Virus record (IMG/VR): IMGVR_UViG_3300031963_011530
Span: 1-64,000 of that record
Source: a virus
DNA: 64,000 bases
Strand: one strand, 5' to 3'
Below, piece after piece: positions 18,941 to 27,251 of the stretch (within the stretch, counting starts at the first letter, position 1; every line of letters starts with the position of its first letter). The notes under the pieces were generated by a model. The model was given only the letters and a program-made list of their open reading frames with translations. It was not told the origin of the DNA and made no database searches. A program made the translations under genes and the position numbers.

Positions 18941-20252
18941 GAAATTCTTTTAACCATTCACTATATTTTACATTATTTTTTCTAATTTTTATTATACGTT
19001 CTGCTTTTATTTTGTATTTTTTTTCTTCTTGTCCCATTCCAGATAATATTAAATTCCAACTTCTGGCCGGAAAAATATTATTTTTCCTATGAGTTTCTAT
19101 ATTTAATTTTTTAAAATGATCCCAATATTCATTAGAGTTTTTTGAAAATTTATAATATGTAGTAATAAAGTCTGTAACAGCATCAAATTCTCTGTTATAA
19201 TCATTGTTATACTCATCCACGGTTATTTCATTTTTTAACAGACGATCTAATAATTTAATACCATAAGTTGCAAGATATAATCCTGTAGCTTCTATAGGTT
19301 CAATAAAATAAGAACTTAAACCAATTGAATAAATCGACTTGTTTCCTTGTTTTCTAAAATGTTTTATATTCCTACCAGTAATCATTTTAACTTCAACAAT
19401 TTTAGATTCGTCTATTTTGTAACCAAGTCTAGACTCCACAAAATTTATGTATTCTTGTTTAGTGTCGTAACGATCATCATGTACGTGACCAAATGTTATA
19501 ACATCTTTCAATGGTATAGTCCATATCCAACCATGCGTCACCGCGGTAATTGTTGTATAAGGTTGTTGTTGATTCTCTTTATCGGAATATTCAGCTCGAT
19601 AAACAAAAGCTTTATTATTAGGTATAATGTGTTTAATACTTTTGAAATTTTCTTTATCAGTTTTATTGATTAATGTTTTGGAGAATCCTGTGGCATCTAT
19701 GATGTGATCATCTTCAATTTCATCAACATCTGTTATAGTTTTACGTATTACTTTTAAATTTTTAAAATTTTCAAAAATTTTATCCAAGTACTTACACAAT
19801 TCTCTTACATCAAAATTTGTTGCAAAATCTGGAAAATCATCATTCTCCAACATATATTCTAATGTTTCGGGATAAGCTTCTAAAATATTTGGTGGAATTT
19901 GATTATTTTTTAAGTACCACTCCAAATCCAAACAATTTTCATCTGTGGATCCAAATGGATGAAAAAAAGATTTTTGTGTTGGTGACCAATTTTCAAACAT
20001 TGCTCCAATTTTTAAATTTGCATTACAATGTAATATCATATCTTGAACAGATACTCCCAACTCAGCTAAAAATCTTTGAACTTGTGGTACTGTTGCTTCA
20101 CCAACACCTATGGGCTGGTTGACTTCTGGATAAATCCATGTCACCTGCATATCAGGATATTTTTTGCAAAAATATAAAACAGTTAAATAACCTGAAGTTC
20201 CTGCACCAACGACTGTAATTCTTCTTGTGATTGTATTTTCCTGTAATGCCAT
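18909..20252 (-). CDS. Flavin-dependent tryptophan-halogenase family protein, 447 aa
   Basis: The FAD motif GAGTSG is at residues 16-21, followed by GVGEATVPQVQRF. K81 in CNANLKIGAMFENW aligns with catalytic Lys79 of PrnA. HGWIWTIPL carries the exact WxWxIP halogenase signature, and SSYFIEPIEATG carries the glutamate of the active site. On motif grounds this is a competent FADH2-dependent halogenase; substrate and halide are unknown. A flavin reductase partner is not in the window. The start ATG at 20252 lies 70 bases inside the transketolase gene; it is needed to include GAGTSG. The paralogue is at 16622-17887. Precedent: the iodinating phage enzyme VirX1. Confidence 0.92.
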   Translation of the reverse strand: MALQENTITRRITVVGAGTSGYLTVLYFCKKYPDMQVTWIYPEVNQPIGVGEATVPQVQRFLAELGVSVQDMILHCNANLKIGAMFENWSPTQKSFFHPFGSTDENCLDLEWYLKNNQIPPNILEAYPETLEYMLENDDFPDFATNFDVRELCKYLDKIFENFKNLKVIRKTITDVDEIEDDHIIDATGFSKTLINKTDKENFKSIKHIIPNNKAFVYRAEYSDKENQQQPYTTITAVTHGWIWTIPLKDVITFGHVHDDRYDTKQEYINFVESRLGYKIDESKIVEVKMITGRNIKHFRKQGNKSIYSIGLSSYFIEPIEATGLYLATYGIKLLDRLLKNEITVDEYNNDYNREFDAVTDFITTYYKFSKNSNEYWDHFKKLNIETHRKNNIFPARSWNLILSGMGQEEKKYKIKAERIIKIRKNNVKYSEWLKEFHEKNSTSISK

Positions 20253-20866
20253 TTTTTTATATCCTTTTCCATGCTTGGTATTCCATTACCTTTAATTGTT
20301 TTCATAATAAAAACTTTAGGCTTTTTACCAATACTAAAATTGTTCAAATCATGAAATACTTCCCAATTATATCCTCTAAACATGTCTACGATAGGATCAG
20401 TATTAATTATATCTTTTGTATACCCCGTTACTTGAGTTCCATTATAATCAACTGTTACTAAAACATTCTTTAAACAATTTTGTCCTATAAACTGTATTGC
20501 TTCAAGTGTTGGTCCCATTTGTAAAGTTGCATCAGATAGATTTACCCAAACTAATTTTTCTGTAGTTAGAGCTATGCCTGCTGCTATACCCAATGAATCT
20601 CCCATAGTTTCTTCAGAAAAATCTACAAAATCAACTTCACTCATTTTTAAAACAGGACTTAATTTATGTATATCATCCAAATATCCCATTTTTTTCCATA
20701 TTATATAATAGGCTTGAGCTCCAAAAGGTTTTCCTATTATTATTTTATCGTCAGGTGTTACTAATTTTTCACTAAACAACTCCTCAATATAGTCCGACAT
20801 TGATAAAGCTGAAGGTATATGAGCAACATCTTTTTCAAAAGAATATTCTAAAATTTCTTTTTTCAT
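20183..20866 (-). CDS. Transketolase-like ThDP-binding (N-) subunit, 227 aa
   Basis: The segment GDSLGIAAGIAL and the Mg-ThDP motif region NLSDATLQMG...VLVTVDYNG correspond to the first subunit of split transketolases. The usual GDG of the motif reads SDA, keeping the metal-binding Asp, and the closing Asn is kept (DYNG). The C-terminal WHYRK is typical of the family. The start ATG at 20866 overlaps the glycosyltransferase by four bases. Its last 70 bases also encode the N-terminus and FAD motif of the halogenase. The partner domain is at 18461-18940. Its probable role is transfer of a two-carbon unit in sugar synthesis; the substrate is not known. Confidence 0.85.
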   Translation of the reverse strand: MKKEILEYSFEKDVAHIPSALSMSDYIEELFSEKLVTPDDKIIIGKPFGAQAYYIIWKKMGYLDDIHKLSPVLKMSEVDFVDFSEETMGDSLGIAAGIALTTEKLVWVNLSDATLQMGPTLEAIQFIGQNCLKNVLVTVDYNGTQVTGYTKDIINTDPIVDMFRGYNWEVFHDLNNFSIGKKPKVFIMKTIKGNGIPSMEKDIKKWHYRKIQSQEELQSLVQELQVI

Positions 20867-21663
20867 GAATATAAATCTCTTATATTTTTATAATAATCTT
20901 TAATATTGGTTATTTTCAAATTTAAAATTTGTTCTATTAATAATTTATATTTTTTGTAAGTTTCTGGATATAAATCTTCCAAATCAATAAAACAACCATC
21001 ATAATCCAAATCATCGTAGTGTATTATTTGTGTTTTTTCTGTTATAGGCTTTAAACAGTGGTTGGCTCCTATATTCTGTTCAATTAATTTTAATCCAGAA
21101 TTGTCTATTCTTTTGGATATAAAACTATCAGCCATTTTACTTTCTAAAAAACTTATATCGGAAAAATCTATATCATATAGAAATTTGTTTTTATGGTTTA
21201 ATATCTGTATCCAATTATAATACAAATTTCCCTCTGGAACATAAGTATTCTTCGACTCATGTTTTTTAACCCAATTGGGTATTGTTTCTACTAGTACAAT
21301 ATTATCTAAAGGATCAAAATCAAAGTTTAACGGTTTTAAAAATAAAGTGTCAACATCAACGTAAACTAGATAATCATAAGAATTTAATAAAGTTTTGGAA
21401 AAAAAATATTTTGTATACAATCTTAAATAAAAAGAGTCATCACCATCTCTCTCGTTAAAAATATCAATTTCTTGAATATTTACATTTAATTTTTTTAAAT
21501 GTTTTTTTGTTTCGTCACTAATAGTATTACTTGTAAAACAACCACAGTACACATCAATATCAGGTAAATGTTCTCTGATGCTAGTTGAAAGTATTATAGA
21601 CAATTTTTCGTAATTTAATTTTTTTTTATTTTCAACCGAAAACACTATCGCATAGTTATACAT
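20863..21663 (-). CDS. GT-A-fold glycosyltransferase (GT8-like), 266 aa
   Basis: The DxD metal and nucleotide-sugar motif appears as YLVYVDVDTLFLKPL, with LRLYTKYFF before it as in GT8/glycogenin-like enzymes. The C-terminal IGANHCLKPI...IIHYDD also fits. It probably transfers a sugar from a nucleotide donor onto a glycan or protein. No membrane segment or signal peptide is seen, so it should act in the host cytoplasm. It is sandwiched by 4- and 8-base overlaps between the transketolase and the U32-like gene. Confidence 0.8.
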   Translation of the reverse strand: MYNYAIVFSVENKKKLNYEKLSIILSTSIREHLPDIDVYCGCFTSNTISDETKKHLKKLNVNIQEIDIFNERDGDDSFYLRLYTKYFFSKTLLNSYDYLVYVDVDTLFLKPLNFDFDPLDNIVLVETIPNWVKKHESKNTYVPEGNLYYNWIQILNHKNKFLYDIDFSDISFLESKMADSFISKRIDNSGLKLIEQNIGANHCLKPITEKTQIIHYDDLDYDGCFIDLEDLYPETYKKYKLLIEQILNLKITNIKDYYKNIRDLYS

Positions 21664-22516
21664 GTATAGATTTTATTTCTCTTAAATGTTTTGGTAATTG
21701 ATGTTCGAAATCAATATCTTCTAAATCTCTACCACTAATTTTAAAGTTTCTTACTCCAGCATCATAAAATCTTTGTAAATTATTGACCAGAAGATCACCT
21801 TGAATACAATTCGGTTCTTTTTTAATTGGACCAGATTTTAGTTTAGGTTTTATTTCGACTTGATAACTAAGTTCGTGTTGTTTTTCCCAAGGAAATTCTA
21901 TAATAGAATTTAAATGTGATATTTGTGCAAAATGTTCGGAGTAAAATTGGCAAGTGACATTACAGTTGTCATTAACCAGTATTTCATATTTGGATGCGTC
22001 TAACTTATTTTCATACATTAGAGGTAATATATTATCTAAATGACTATATTTTGGTACAATTATATCATATTTTTCTTCAAGTTCTTTATAATATCCCTCA
22101 AAATTTAATTGATCGGTAGTCGGATGACCAGTGATACTATAAGTTAATTTAAATTCTGGAAAATTTTTACGTAAATATCTTCTTAATGTTTCACTTACTA
22201 AAATAACACCATGCAATTTATTTGGATTATTCGAATAAACCATTTCCAACAAATAATTTCCAACTTCATCTCCAACATCAATTATGACTTGATTGGTAAA
22301 ACCTAAATCTAATCCAAATTTTTGTTGATTGTAAGTATCTATTATATTTTGAGTTAATTCTATATTTCTATTAATTCTGCCGCCATTCCAAATACAACTA
22401 TTAGGCATATCATAATAAATCATTTGTAGACCATCAATTAAAGACCTATTTTTAACATTAAACATCAATATGTTTTTATATTTTTGTACAGCTCCTCCGA
22501 CCTTTACTGTAATCAT
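21656..22516 (-). CDS. U32-peptidase-like protein (paralogue b), 286 aa
   Basis: The protein shares with 24763-25596 the blocks WNGGRINR, DEVGNYLLE, YSITG, a Cys pair in VNDNCNVTCQFYSEHF and the ending GVRNFKISGRD. A TIM-barrel start, a Cys cluster after an N-D-x-C motif and a final G-x-x-x-F-K-I-x-G-R block are features of the U32 family. That family includes UbiU/UbiV/YhbU-type Fe-S hydroxylases. I infer an Fe-S protein that cooperates with radical SAM or modification enzymes; this is a fold-level guess from motifs. Overlaps of 8 bases downstream and a 1-base gap upstream place it in the same operon. Substrate unknown. Confidence 0.6.
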   Translation of the reverse strand: MITVKVGGAVQKYKNILMFNVKNRSLIDGLQMIYYDMPNSCIWNGGRINRNIELTQNIIDTYNQQKFGLDLGFTNQVIIDVGDEVGNYLLEMVYSNNPNKLHGVILVSETLRRYLRKNFPEFKLTYSITGHPTTDQLNFEGYYKELEEKYDIIVPKYSHLDNILPLMYENKLDASKYEILVNDNCNVTCQFYSEHFAQISHLNSIIEFPWEKQHELSYQVEIKPKLKSGPIKKEPNCIQGDLLVNNLQRFYDAGVRNFKISGRDLEDIDFEHQLPKHLREIKSIHV

Positions 22517-22517
22517 T

Positions 22518-23099
22518 TTACTTTCCTAAAAGCATTAATTTTGGTAAAGTCATTTTTGTTAGTTTATAATGAACTATACCAATATTAAAGTTTAAAATAT
22601 TATTAATTGTAGTATTTACAAATTCATCTACAAATAGATAATTATCTTCAAACTCTATGTTTGTAAAATCATTTTTGAGCATTCTCTGTTGTATTCTATC
22701 GAAACGCATTTTATCAATATCATACTTATTATCGGATATAATAGTGCCAATACGTAATATCATCCAATTTTCACATTTATTCATTATATAATTTTCAATG
22801 TAAAGTTTACACAAATTATAACAAGTTGTTCCCGAATGATTTAAATCAATATCATTCACACCAGTGGTACTAGCAAAAATAATAGGGTTTGAATAGGAGT
22901 CTATTTTATTAATTGTATTTTTTACATAATTGTGCATAACTTGAGAATCGTTTTTATCCAAAGTAGAACCCGTAAACGTAGGACTGCCCATAAGAAAAAG
23001 TATATCACTACCATTCACATCTTCTTGCCATTTTATTTCTGTTCTTTCTCTCAATTTTTTAGAAAGAAAACCGTTCCAACCTGTCAAAGACACTTTCAT
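22518..23099 (-). CDS. Short SDR-like NAD(P)-binding protein, 193 aa
   Basis: MKVSLTGWNGFLSKKL gives a GxxGFL dinucleotide motif; IIFASTTGVND and YNLCKLYIENY supply the Ser/Thr and YxxxK of the SDR family. Like 17880-18476 it is about two-thirds the usual epimerase length. The substrate lobe is minimal, so activity could be reductase, epimerase or an inactive partner. It begins inside the last four bases of the 2OG oxygenase gene. Confidence 0.75.
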   Translation of the reverse strand: MKVSLTGWNGFLSKKLRERTEIKWQEDVNGSDILFLMGSPTFTGSTLDKNDSQVMHNYVKNTINKIDSYSNPIIFASTTGVNDIDLNHSGTTCYNLCKLYIENYIMNKCENWMILRIGTIISDNKYDIDKMRFDRIQQRMLKNDFTNIEFEDNYLFVDEFVNTTINNILNFNIGIVHYKLTKMTLPKLMLLGK

Positions 23100-23698
23100 T
23101 TTTTCTTAGACAATTGTTTAATCATTTTAATACCTCTCAATTCAAAGTTTGCAGCTATAGAATATCTAGGTATATCGGTTTTATTTTGCCTTATGCCGTG
23201 TTGTAACCAACTAGGGAAAAAAATTAAATCACCAGTTCTACCATCAAATTCAAAATATCTATTTTCATGGCGCCTCGATTCGGATAGTGGTTGTGTTTGC
23301 CAAATTAATTCAATGGGATTTCCAAAATATAAATTTCCCATTTGAGAACTTTCTTTTTGAACATAAAAAACAGCTGATATAATTGCAGGTCCATCAACAT
23401 CCAAATCATGTGGTCTATCATGATGTCTATCATGTCTATTAGCCCACATACTTGTCATTTCAATTGGAAAATGATTGGAATAATTTAATAATTTCCAATA
23501 GTTGTTTACACTATCATTCATAAATTTTACTATTGGACTGAATACTTCTTGTTTGTGTAAATCTTCTCCTACTTCTCCAGTTTTACATTGTTTTTTTAAA
23601 TAGTTCTCAATGTGTTCTATCACTTTATCTTTATTCCAATCGACATTTATTTTTTCAACTAAAACATTAATTGGAAACAATGAAATTATTTCTGACAT
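23096..23698 (-). CDS. 2OG-Fe(II) oxygenase-like protein, 200 aa
   Basis: The layout matches the phage-common 2-oxoglutarate/Fe(II) oxygenase family. A His/Asp-rich stretch, HDRHHDRPHDLD, comes before an aliphatic strand IISAVFYVQ. GNLYFGNP follows, then GDLIFFPSWLQHGI with the distal His, and RYSIAANF with the 2OG-binding Arg. Such enzymes hydroxylate proteins, nucleotides or small molecules. The start is the ATG at 23698, placed 9 bases after GAGGA; the frame extends three codons to a TTG that is less likely. In this cassette it could hydroxylate a peptide or a sugar; the target is not shown. Confidence 0.8.
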   Translation of the reverse strand: MSEIISLFPINVLVEKINVDWNKDKVIEHIENYLKKQCKTGEVGEDLHKQEVFSPIVKFMNDSVNNYWKLLNYSNHFPIEMTSMWANRHDRHHDRPHDLDVDGPAIISAVFYVQKESSQMGNLYFGNPIELIWQTQPLSESRRHENRYFEFDGRTGDLIFFPSWLQHGIRQNKTDIPRYSIAANFELRGIKMIKQLSKKK

Positions 23699-23710
23699 AA
23701 TTATCAATCC

Positions 23711-24784
23711 TCATTTGGGTTTTCTACTTAAGTAAAAATCGCCGCCACAATAATCCCAACGGCATATTGTGCCAGTTTTATATAATAAAGTTAATTTTGT
23801 TACCCCAATTTCATCATGTACTAAATTTGTATATGCTTTTTCTGGAGAACTTTCTCGTATGTAGTTTGTCATATGAATACCACAATTAAAAACATTACCA
23901 TCACCATTAATTGTTATACTTTCATTACCGGCTGCACAATGCCAACCTCTAGCATCTATACCGAATTTAAATAAATCATTCGTGGTATACTCAACATCAT
24001 CTATAAGATATTTCTGTTCTGTTTTATTATATTTTTTATAAAACTCCATATGTTTAGCTTCGATTTCTGGAGGGTATTTGTAGTGACAAAATCCATATAT
24101 CATTTCACTATTAACAATTTTATCATATTTCAGATAATCTACAATACTACTATAGAACTCATCTGGATATATTTCAATAATTTCTCCATTATAAAATAAA
24201 TGAGTTCTCTCCACATTCTCCAACATGATATCTAAATTATGAATCTCCACATTCATTTCTTTTAAAAGATTCCAATTGTGATTAAAATTATTAAATTTTT
24301 TTAATCTTTTTAATTCCAAGTAATGAAAGCTTACATTAAAAAGGTCACAATATGGTAGTATTTCTTTTAACTTTGATTCTTTTAAAGTCAAATTGGTTTG
24401 CATCTCATTAGACGCAATAATATTTGTTTGTTTTCCCTTATCATGAATATACTTCAGAATATCAACTATCTTAGGATGTGTTGTTGGTTCTCCACCATGA
24501 TAGTAAAACAGAACAGACTTTAATTTATTTTTTTGTAAGAATTCAAATATCTTATCAATCGTTTTTATAATATCTTCGTATTTGTAATGTTTACCACTAT
24601 GCCAGTGACAATAATTACATTTGAGGTCGCACGCTTCAGTAATTCTAAATGTAACGACATACTTAGACTCCATTATTGAACTGTTGTTTAATTGTAAAAC
24701 CTTGTAAGAACATTTAGGCTTTATTTGCCCAACTTGCATGTCCTCTTTTTTTCTAACTACTTTTATTTTTTCCCAGTTGGCCAT
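23711..24784 (-). CDS. Radical SAM enzyme with C-terminal Cys cluster, 357 aa
   Basis: The radical SAM motif is C52-x3-C56-x2-C59 (ACDLKCNYCHW), and YHGGEPTTHP is the GGE motif. C-terminal cysteines occur in GWHCAAGNESITINGDGNVFNCG and GTICRWDYCGG, a SPASM/Twitch-like arrangement that could bind an auxiliary cluster. The DG-V-x-x-C block resembles peptide-modifying radical SAM enzymes. The ATG at 24784 overlaps the U32-like gene by 22 bases; an ATG at 24739 just after AGAGG is an alternative start. It shares its C-terminal pattern with 26349-27251 and 33842-34690, so the three are probably paralogues. Confidence 0.88.
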   Translation of the reverse strand: MANWEKIKVVRKKEDMQVGQIKPKCSYKVLQLNNSSIMESKYVVTFRITEACDLKCNYCHWHSGKHYKYEDIIKTIDKIFEFLQKNKLKSVLFYYHGGEPTTHPKIVDILKYIHDKGKQTNIIASNEMQTNLTLKESKLKEILPYCDLFNVSFHYLELKRLKKFNNFNHNWNLLKEMNVEIHNLDIMLENVERTHLFYNGEIIEIYPDEFYSSIVDYLKYDKIVNSEMIYGFCHYKYPPEIEAKHMEFYKKYNKTEQKYLIDDVEYTTNDLFKFGIDARGWHCAAGNESITINGDGNVFNCGIHMTNYIRESSPEKAYTNLVHDEIGVTKLTLLYKTGTICRWDYCGGDFYLSRKPK

Positions 24785-25596
24785 TTTACAATATTAACAG
24801 ATTTGCTATTTAAAACGAATCTCATTAATTCTCCATAGTATTCATCATCTTTCATTTCTCTACCAGTAATTTTAAAACTCCTAACTCCATCTTTTATTAA
24901 TTTTTCCATCGCTAATGGTTTTATATCCATACATTCATATTTACTATCTTTGTTGAAATCAAACTTAGGAAGCCAACATTCTTCCACTTCCTTACTATAC
25001 GGTCTACCGGCGGTATTTTCATCTGCAATTGCCTTGAAGTGTGCATCCCAATGTTTACATCCATAAACACAAGTATCATTCAGCATTACTTCCCACTTTG
25101 TTTTGTCCAGTTCGTTAGACCTAGGATCAAATATGTGTTCAAACCTAGGAACGATCCAATCATAATTTTCTTCCAATTTTTTATAAAATTCTATATCTTT
25201 ATCTTGTAAAGGTATGTTTAATAGTCCCATTCCAGTAATACTGTAAATTAAATCGTATAATGGAAATTTTTCTCTAACATATTTTCTCAAGTCATCATTC
25301 ACAATAATTAAAGCATTTCCTTTTTTGTGAAATTTCTCCAGTAAATGATTTCCCAATTCGTCAGTCAAATCAATATTATGATTACTAAATGTTAAAGCAA
25401 TCTTGATATTCTTACTATAATAATATTCTATCAAATTATCTTTATAATAAACATCCCTGTTTATTCTACCTCCATTCCATTTACATTTATTAATGCCGTC
25501 ATAAACCACCAACTCTTTAGAATCGACTATGTTTTGACTTAAAAATTTTATTAAGGGAACAAACTTACTAAAAGCTCCGGCTAAAAGATATCTCAT
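24763..25596 (-). CDS. U32-peptidase-like protein (paralogue a), 277 aa
   Basis: The paralogue of 21656-22516. It shares WNGGRINRDV, DELGNHLLEKF, YSITG, MLNDTCVYGCKHWDAHFKAI (two Cys) and GVRSFKITGREM. The pattern (TIM-barrel blocks, NDTC, later Cys, terminal FKITGR) is what I associate with the U32 family, known for Fe-S proteins that hydroxylate rRNA or ubiquinone precursors without O2. Two copies lie within 3 kb, both next to radical SAM or oxygenase genes. The start ATG at 25596 lies two bases from the end of the upstream radical SAM gene. Catalysis is not shown by sequence alone. Confidence 0.6.
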   Translation of the reverse strand: MRYLLAGAFSKFVPLIKFLSQNIVDSKELVVYDGINKCKWNGGRINRDVYYKDNLIEYYYSKNIKIALTFSNHNIDLTDELGNHLLEKFHKKGNALIIVNDDLRKYVREKFPLYDLIYSITGMGLLNIPLQDKDIEFYKKLEENYDWIVPRFEHIFDPRSNELDKTKWEVMLNDTCVYGCKHWDAHFKAIADENTAGRPYSKEVEECWLPKFDFNKDSKYECMDIKPLAMEKLIKDGVRSFKITGREMKDDEYYGELMRFVLNSKSVNIVKWPTGKK

Positions 25597-25597
25597 A

Positions 25598-26356
25598 TTA
25601 CATTAGAAAACATTTTGTTTTCGGGCACAATTTGTTGACTTTGATTCTATAACAACAGTTATACAAATCTAAGTTGGGTGAGTAGAGGAAGTATTTATCT
25701 TTATATAAACAAGGTTTTCCAAAAGTGTTAAAATTAGAATCTATCCAAAGATCACTTCGTTGTTTACCTAGTCTTTCAATATCTTCAAATTTAATTATTT
25801 TTCGATACATTAAATTGTTTTTTAAAGAAAGATATTGTGCGAGTAAAGTATCACTATGACCATCACCAAAGTCTGTTACTGGAGTTAAAAATAAATTGTC
25901 GTGGTCTAAAGATTTTTTTACTGCAAAATAATAATCTATAGCTTCTTTACCGGTGTACATCACATCTATAGTTTTAATATTAACTTTAGTATCTTTTAAT
26001 CCCTGAACTATATCTTCTATAGACGTTTCTGTAGGATGAACACTTATATTAATTTTAAATGGATCTTTTATTTTTTGAATTGTTTTTCTACTATAACTAC
26101 TGAAGTTCGTCTGTATAACAAATGGAATATTATATTCATTAAATGTTTTTATTATAAAATTTATTTTTGGATGAACAAATGGTTCCCCTCCAAAAATAAA
26201 TATTTCTACACCGGGATATGTCTCACCTAATTTTTTTATAAAATCTTTTATTTTTTCTTCAGTCAATTCTGGTCGCATACTAGGATCCAAATTTGTACAA
26301 TACTCACATTTATAATTACATTTAAGTGTAATTTCCCATTCAACAATCTTACTCAT
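25598..26356 (-). CDS. Radical SAM enzyme, short, with C-terminal Cys-rich tail, 252 aa
   Basis: The motif C13-x3-C17-x2-C20 (KCNYKCEYC) and IFGGEPFVHP (GGE) define a radical SAM core. The C-terminus has five cysteines (GKPCLYK, YNCCYRI, KLCPKTKCF), enough to bind an auxiliary cluster. It lacks a full SPASM domain. It overlaps the upstream radical SAM gene by 8 bases. The substrate cannot be assigned; of the eight radical SAM proteins here it is the shortest. Confidence 0.88.
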   Translation of the reverse strand: MSKIVEWEITLKCNYKCEYCTNLDPSMRPELTEEKIKDFIKKLGETYPGVEIFIFGGEPFVHPKINFIIKTFNEYNIPFVIQTNFSSYSRKTIQKIKDPFKINISVHPTETSIEDIVQGLKDTKVNIKTIDVMYTGKEAIDYYFAVKKSLDHDNLFLTPVTDFGDGHSDTLLAQYLSLKNNLMYRKIIKFEDIERLGKQRSDLWIDSNFNTFGKPCLYKDKYFLYSPNLDLYNCCYRIKVNKLCPKTKCFLM

Positions 26357-27251
26357 TTTTAATTTTTAATTGTTTTAAAAGACCATCACAATTGCAAGCT
26401 TTATGTGGACAAACCATAGGAACAGTTTTGGTTATATTTTTAAAAAAATCTCTATTGCTTATGAGATTAATATTATCAGTTTTTGGCATACAAAATTTAA
26501 CAACGTTACCTCTAACGTCAATTTCATAATTATTGTTGTAACAATTCCATCCTTTAAAATTGGTTAATTTATCCCTAAATATAATATAATCATTAAAAAA
26601 ATCATCATCATATTTTAATTCTTTTTCATACGACTCTAAAAAAGAAAAATATTCCCAAAAATCTTTTCTATAGTTAAACAATTTAGTGATACTATTACCA
26701 TATAAAAAGTGTGGATGTATTTTTAAATTGGGTATTTTTTCCAAAGTTTCAAACATATTTTTTATTTTTGGCCATAAACTTTTATCATGGTGAAGCATAA
26801 CATTCACTTTACATTTATAACCTCTACCCAGCATATGATGTATATTATTGAGAAATCTATTTTCATCCGTACAATCGGCCGGGTGGTAACTGAATAGGAA
26901 AGCCAGTTTATCATAATGTGGGTGAAGTGTCAAATCCTTTTCAGCATTTGTTACAACATAAACCCAATTAAATTTCTCCATTTTACTGATTGAGTCTAAA
27001 ATATGGTAATAATAAGGACCTAAAGTTGGTTCGCCACCCAACAAACCCAAATTAAAATTCAAACTACTTCGATTTAAAGCATCCAATACAGCATCAATTG
27101 TTTTTTTACTAGATAGTTTACCCCATTCTTTACCATACTCATTTCTAGCGTAACAATAAGAACACTTGAGTTGACAAATAGTAAGACTATCCCAATGAAT
27201 ATTAATATGATCCGGATCTTGATCTTTATGATGTTGTATTTTGTATTTCAT
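26349..27251 (-). CDS. Radical SAM enzyme with auxiliary Cys motif, 300 aa
   Basis: C26-x3-C30-x2-C33 (ICQLKCSYC) and LLGGEPTLGP identify the core. The C-terminal half has GWNCYNNNYEIDVRGNVVKFC and VCPHKACNCDG, giving five or six further cysteines in a pattern shared with 33842-34690 and 23711-24784. The gene starts 26 bases inside the glycosyltransferase gene. The shared C-terminal block implies that the three enzymes treat related substrates, or act in succession on one. Confidence 0.9.
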   Translation of the reverse strand: MKYKIQHHKDQDPDHINIHWDSLTICQLKCSYCYARNEYGKEWGKLSSKKTIDAVLDALNRSSLNFNLGLLGGEPTLGPYYYHILDSISKMEKFNWVYVVTNAEKDLTLHPHYDKLAFLFSYHPADCTDENRFLNNIHHMLGRGYKCKVNVMLHHDKSLWPKIKNMFETLEKIPNLKIHPHFLYGNSITKLFNYRKDFWEYFSFLESYEKELKYDDDFFNDYIIFRDKLTNFKGWNCYNNNYEIDVRGNVVKFCMPKTDNINLISNRDFFKNITKTVPMVCPHKACNCDGLLKQLKIKNE

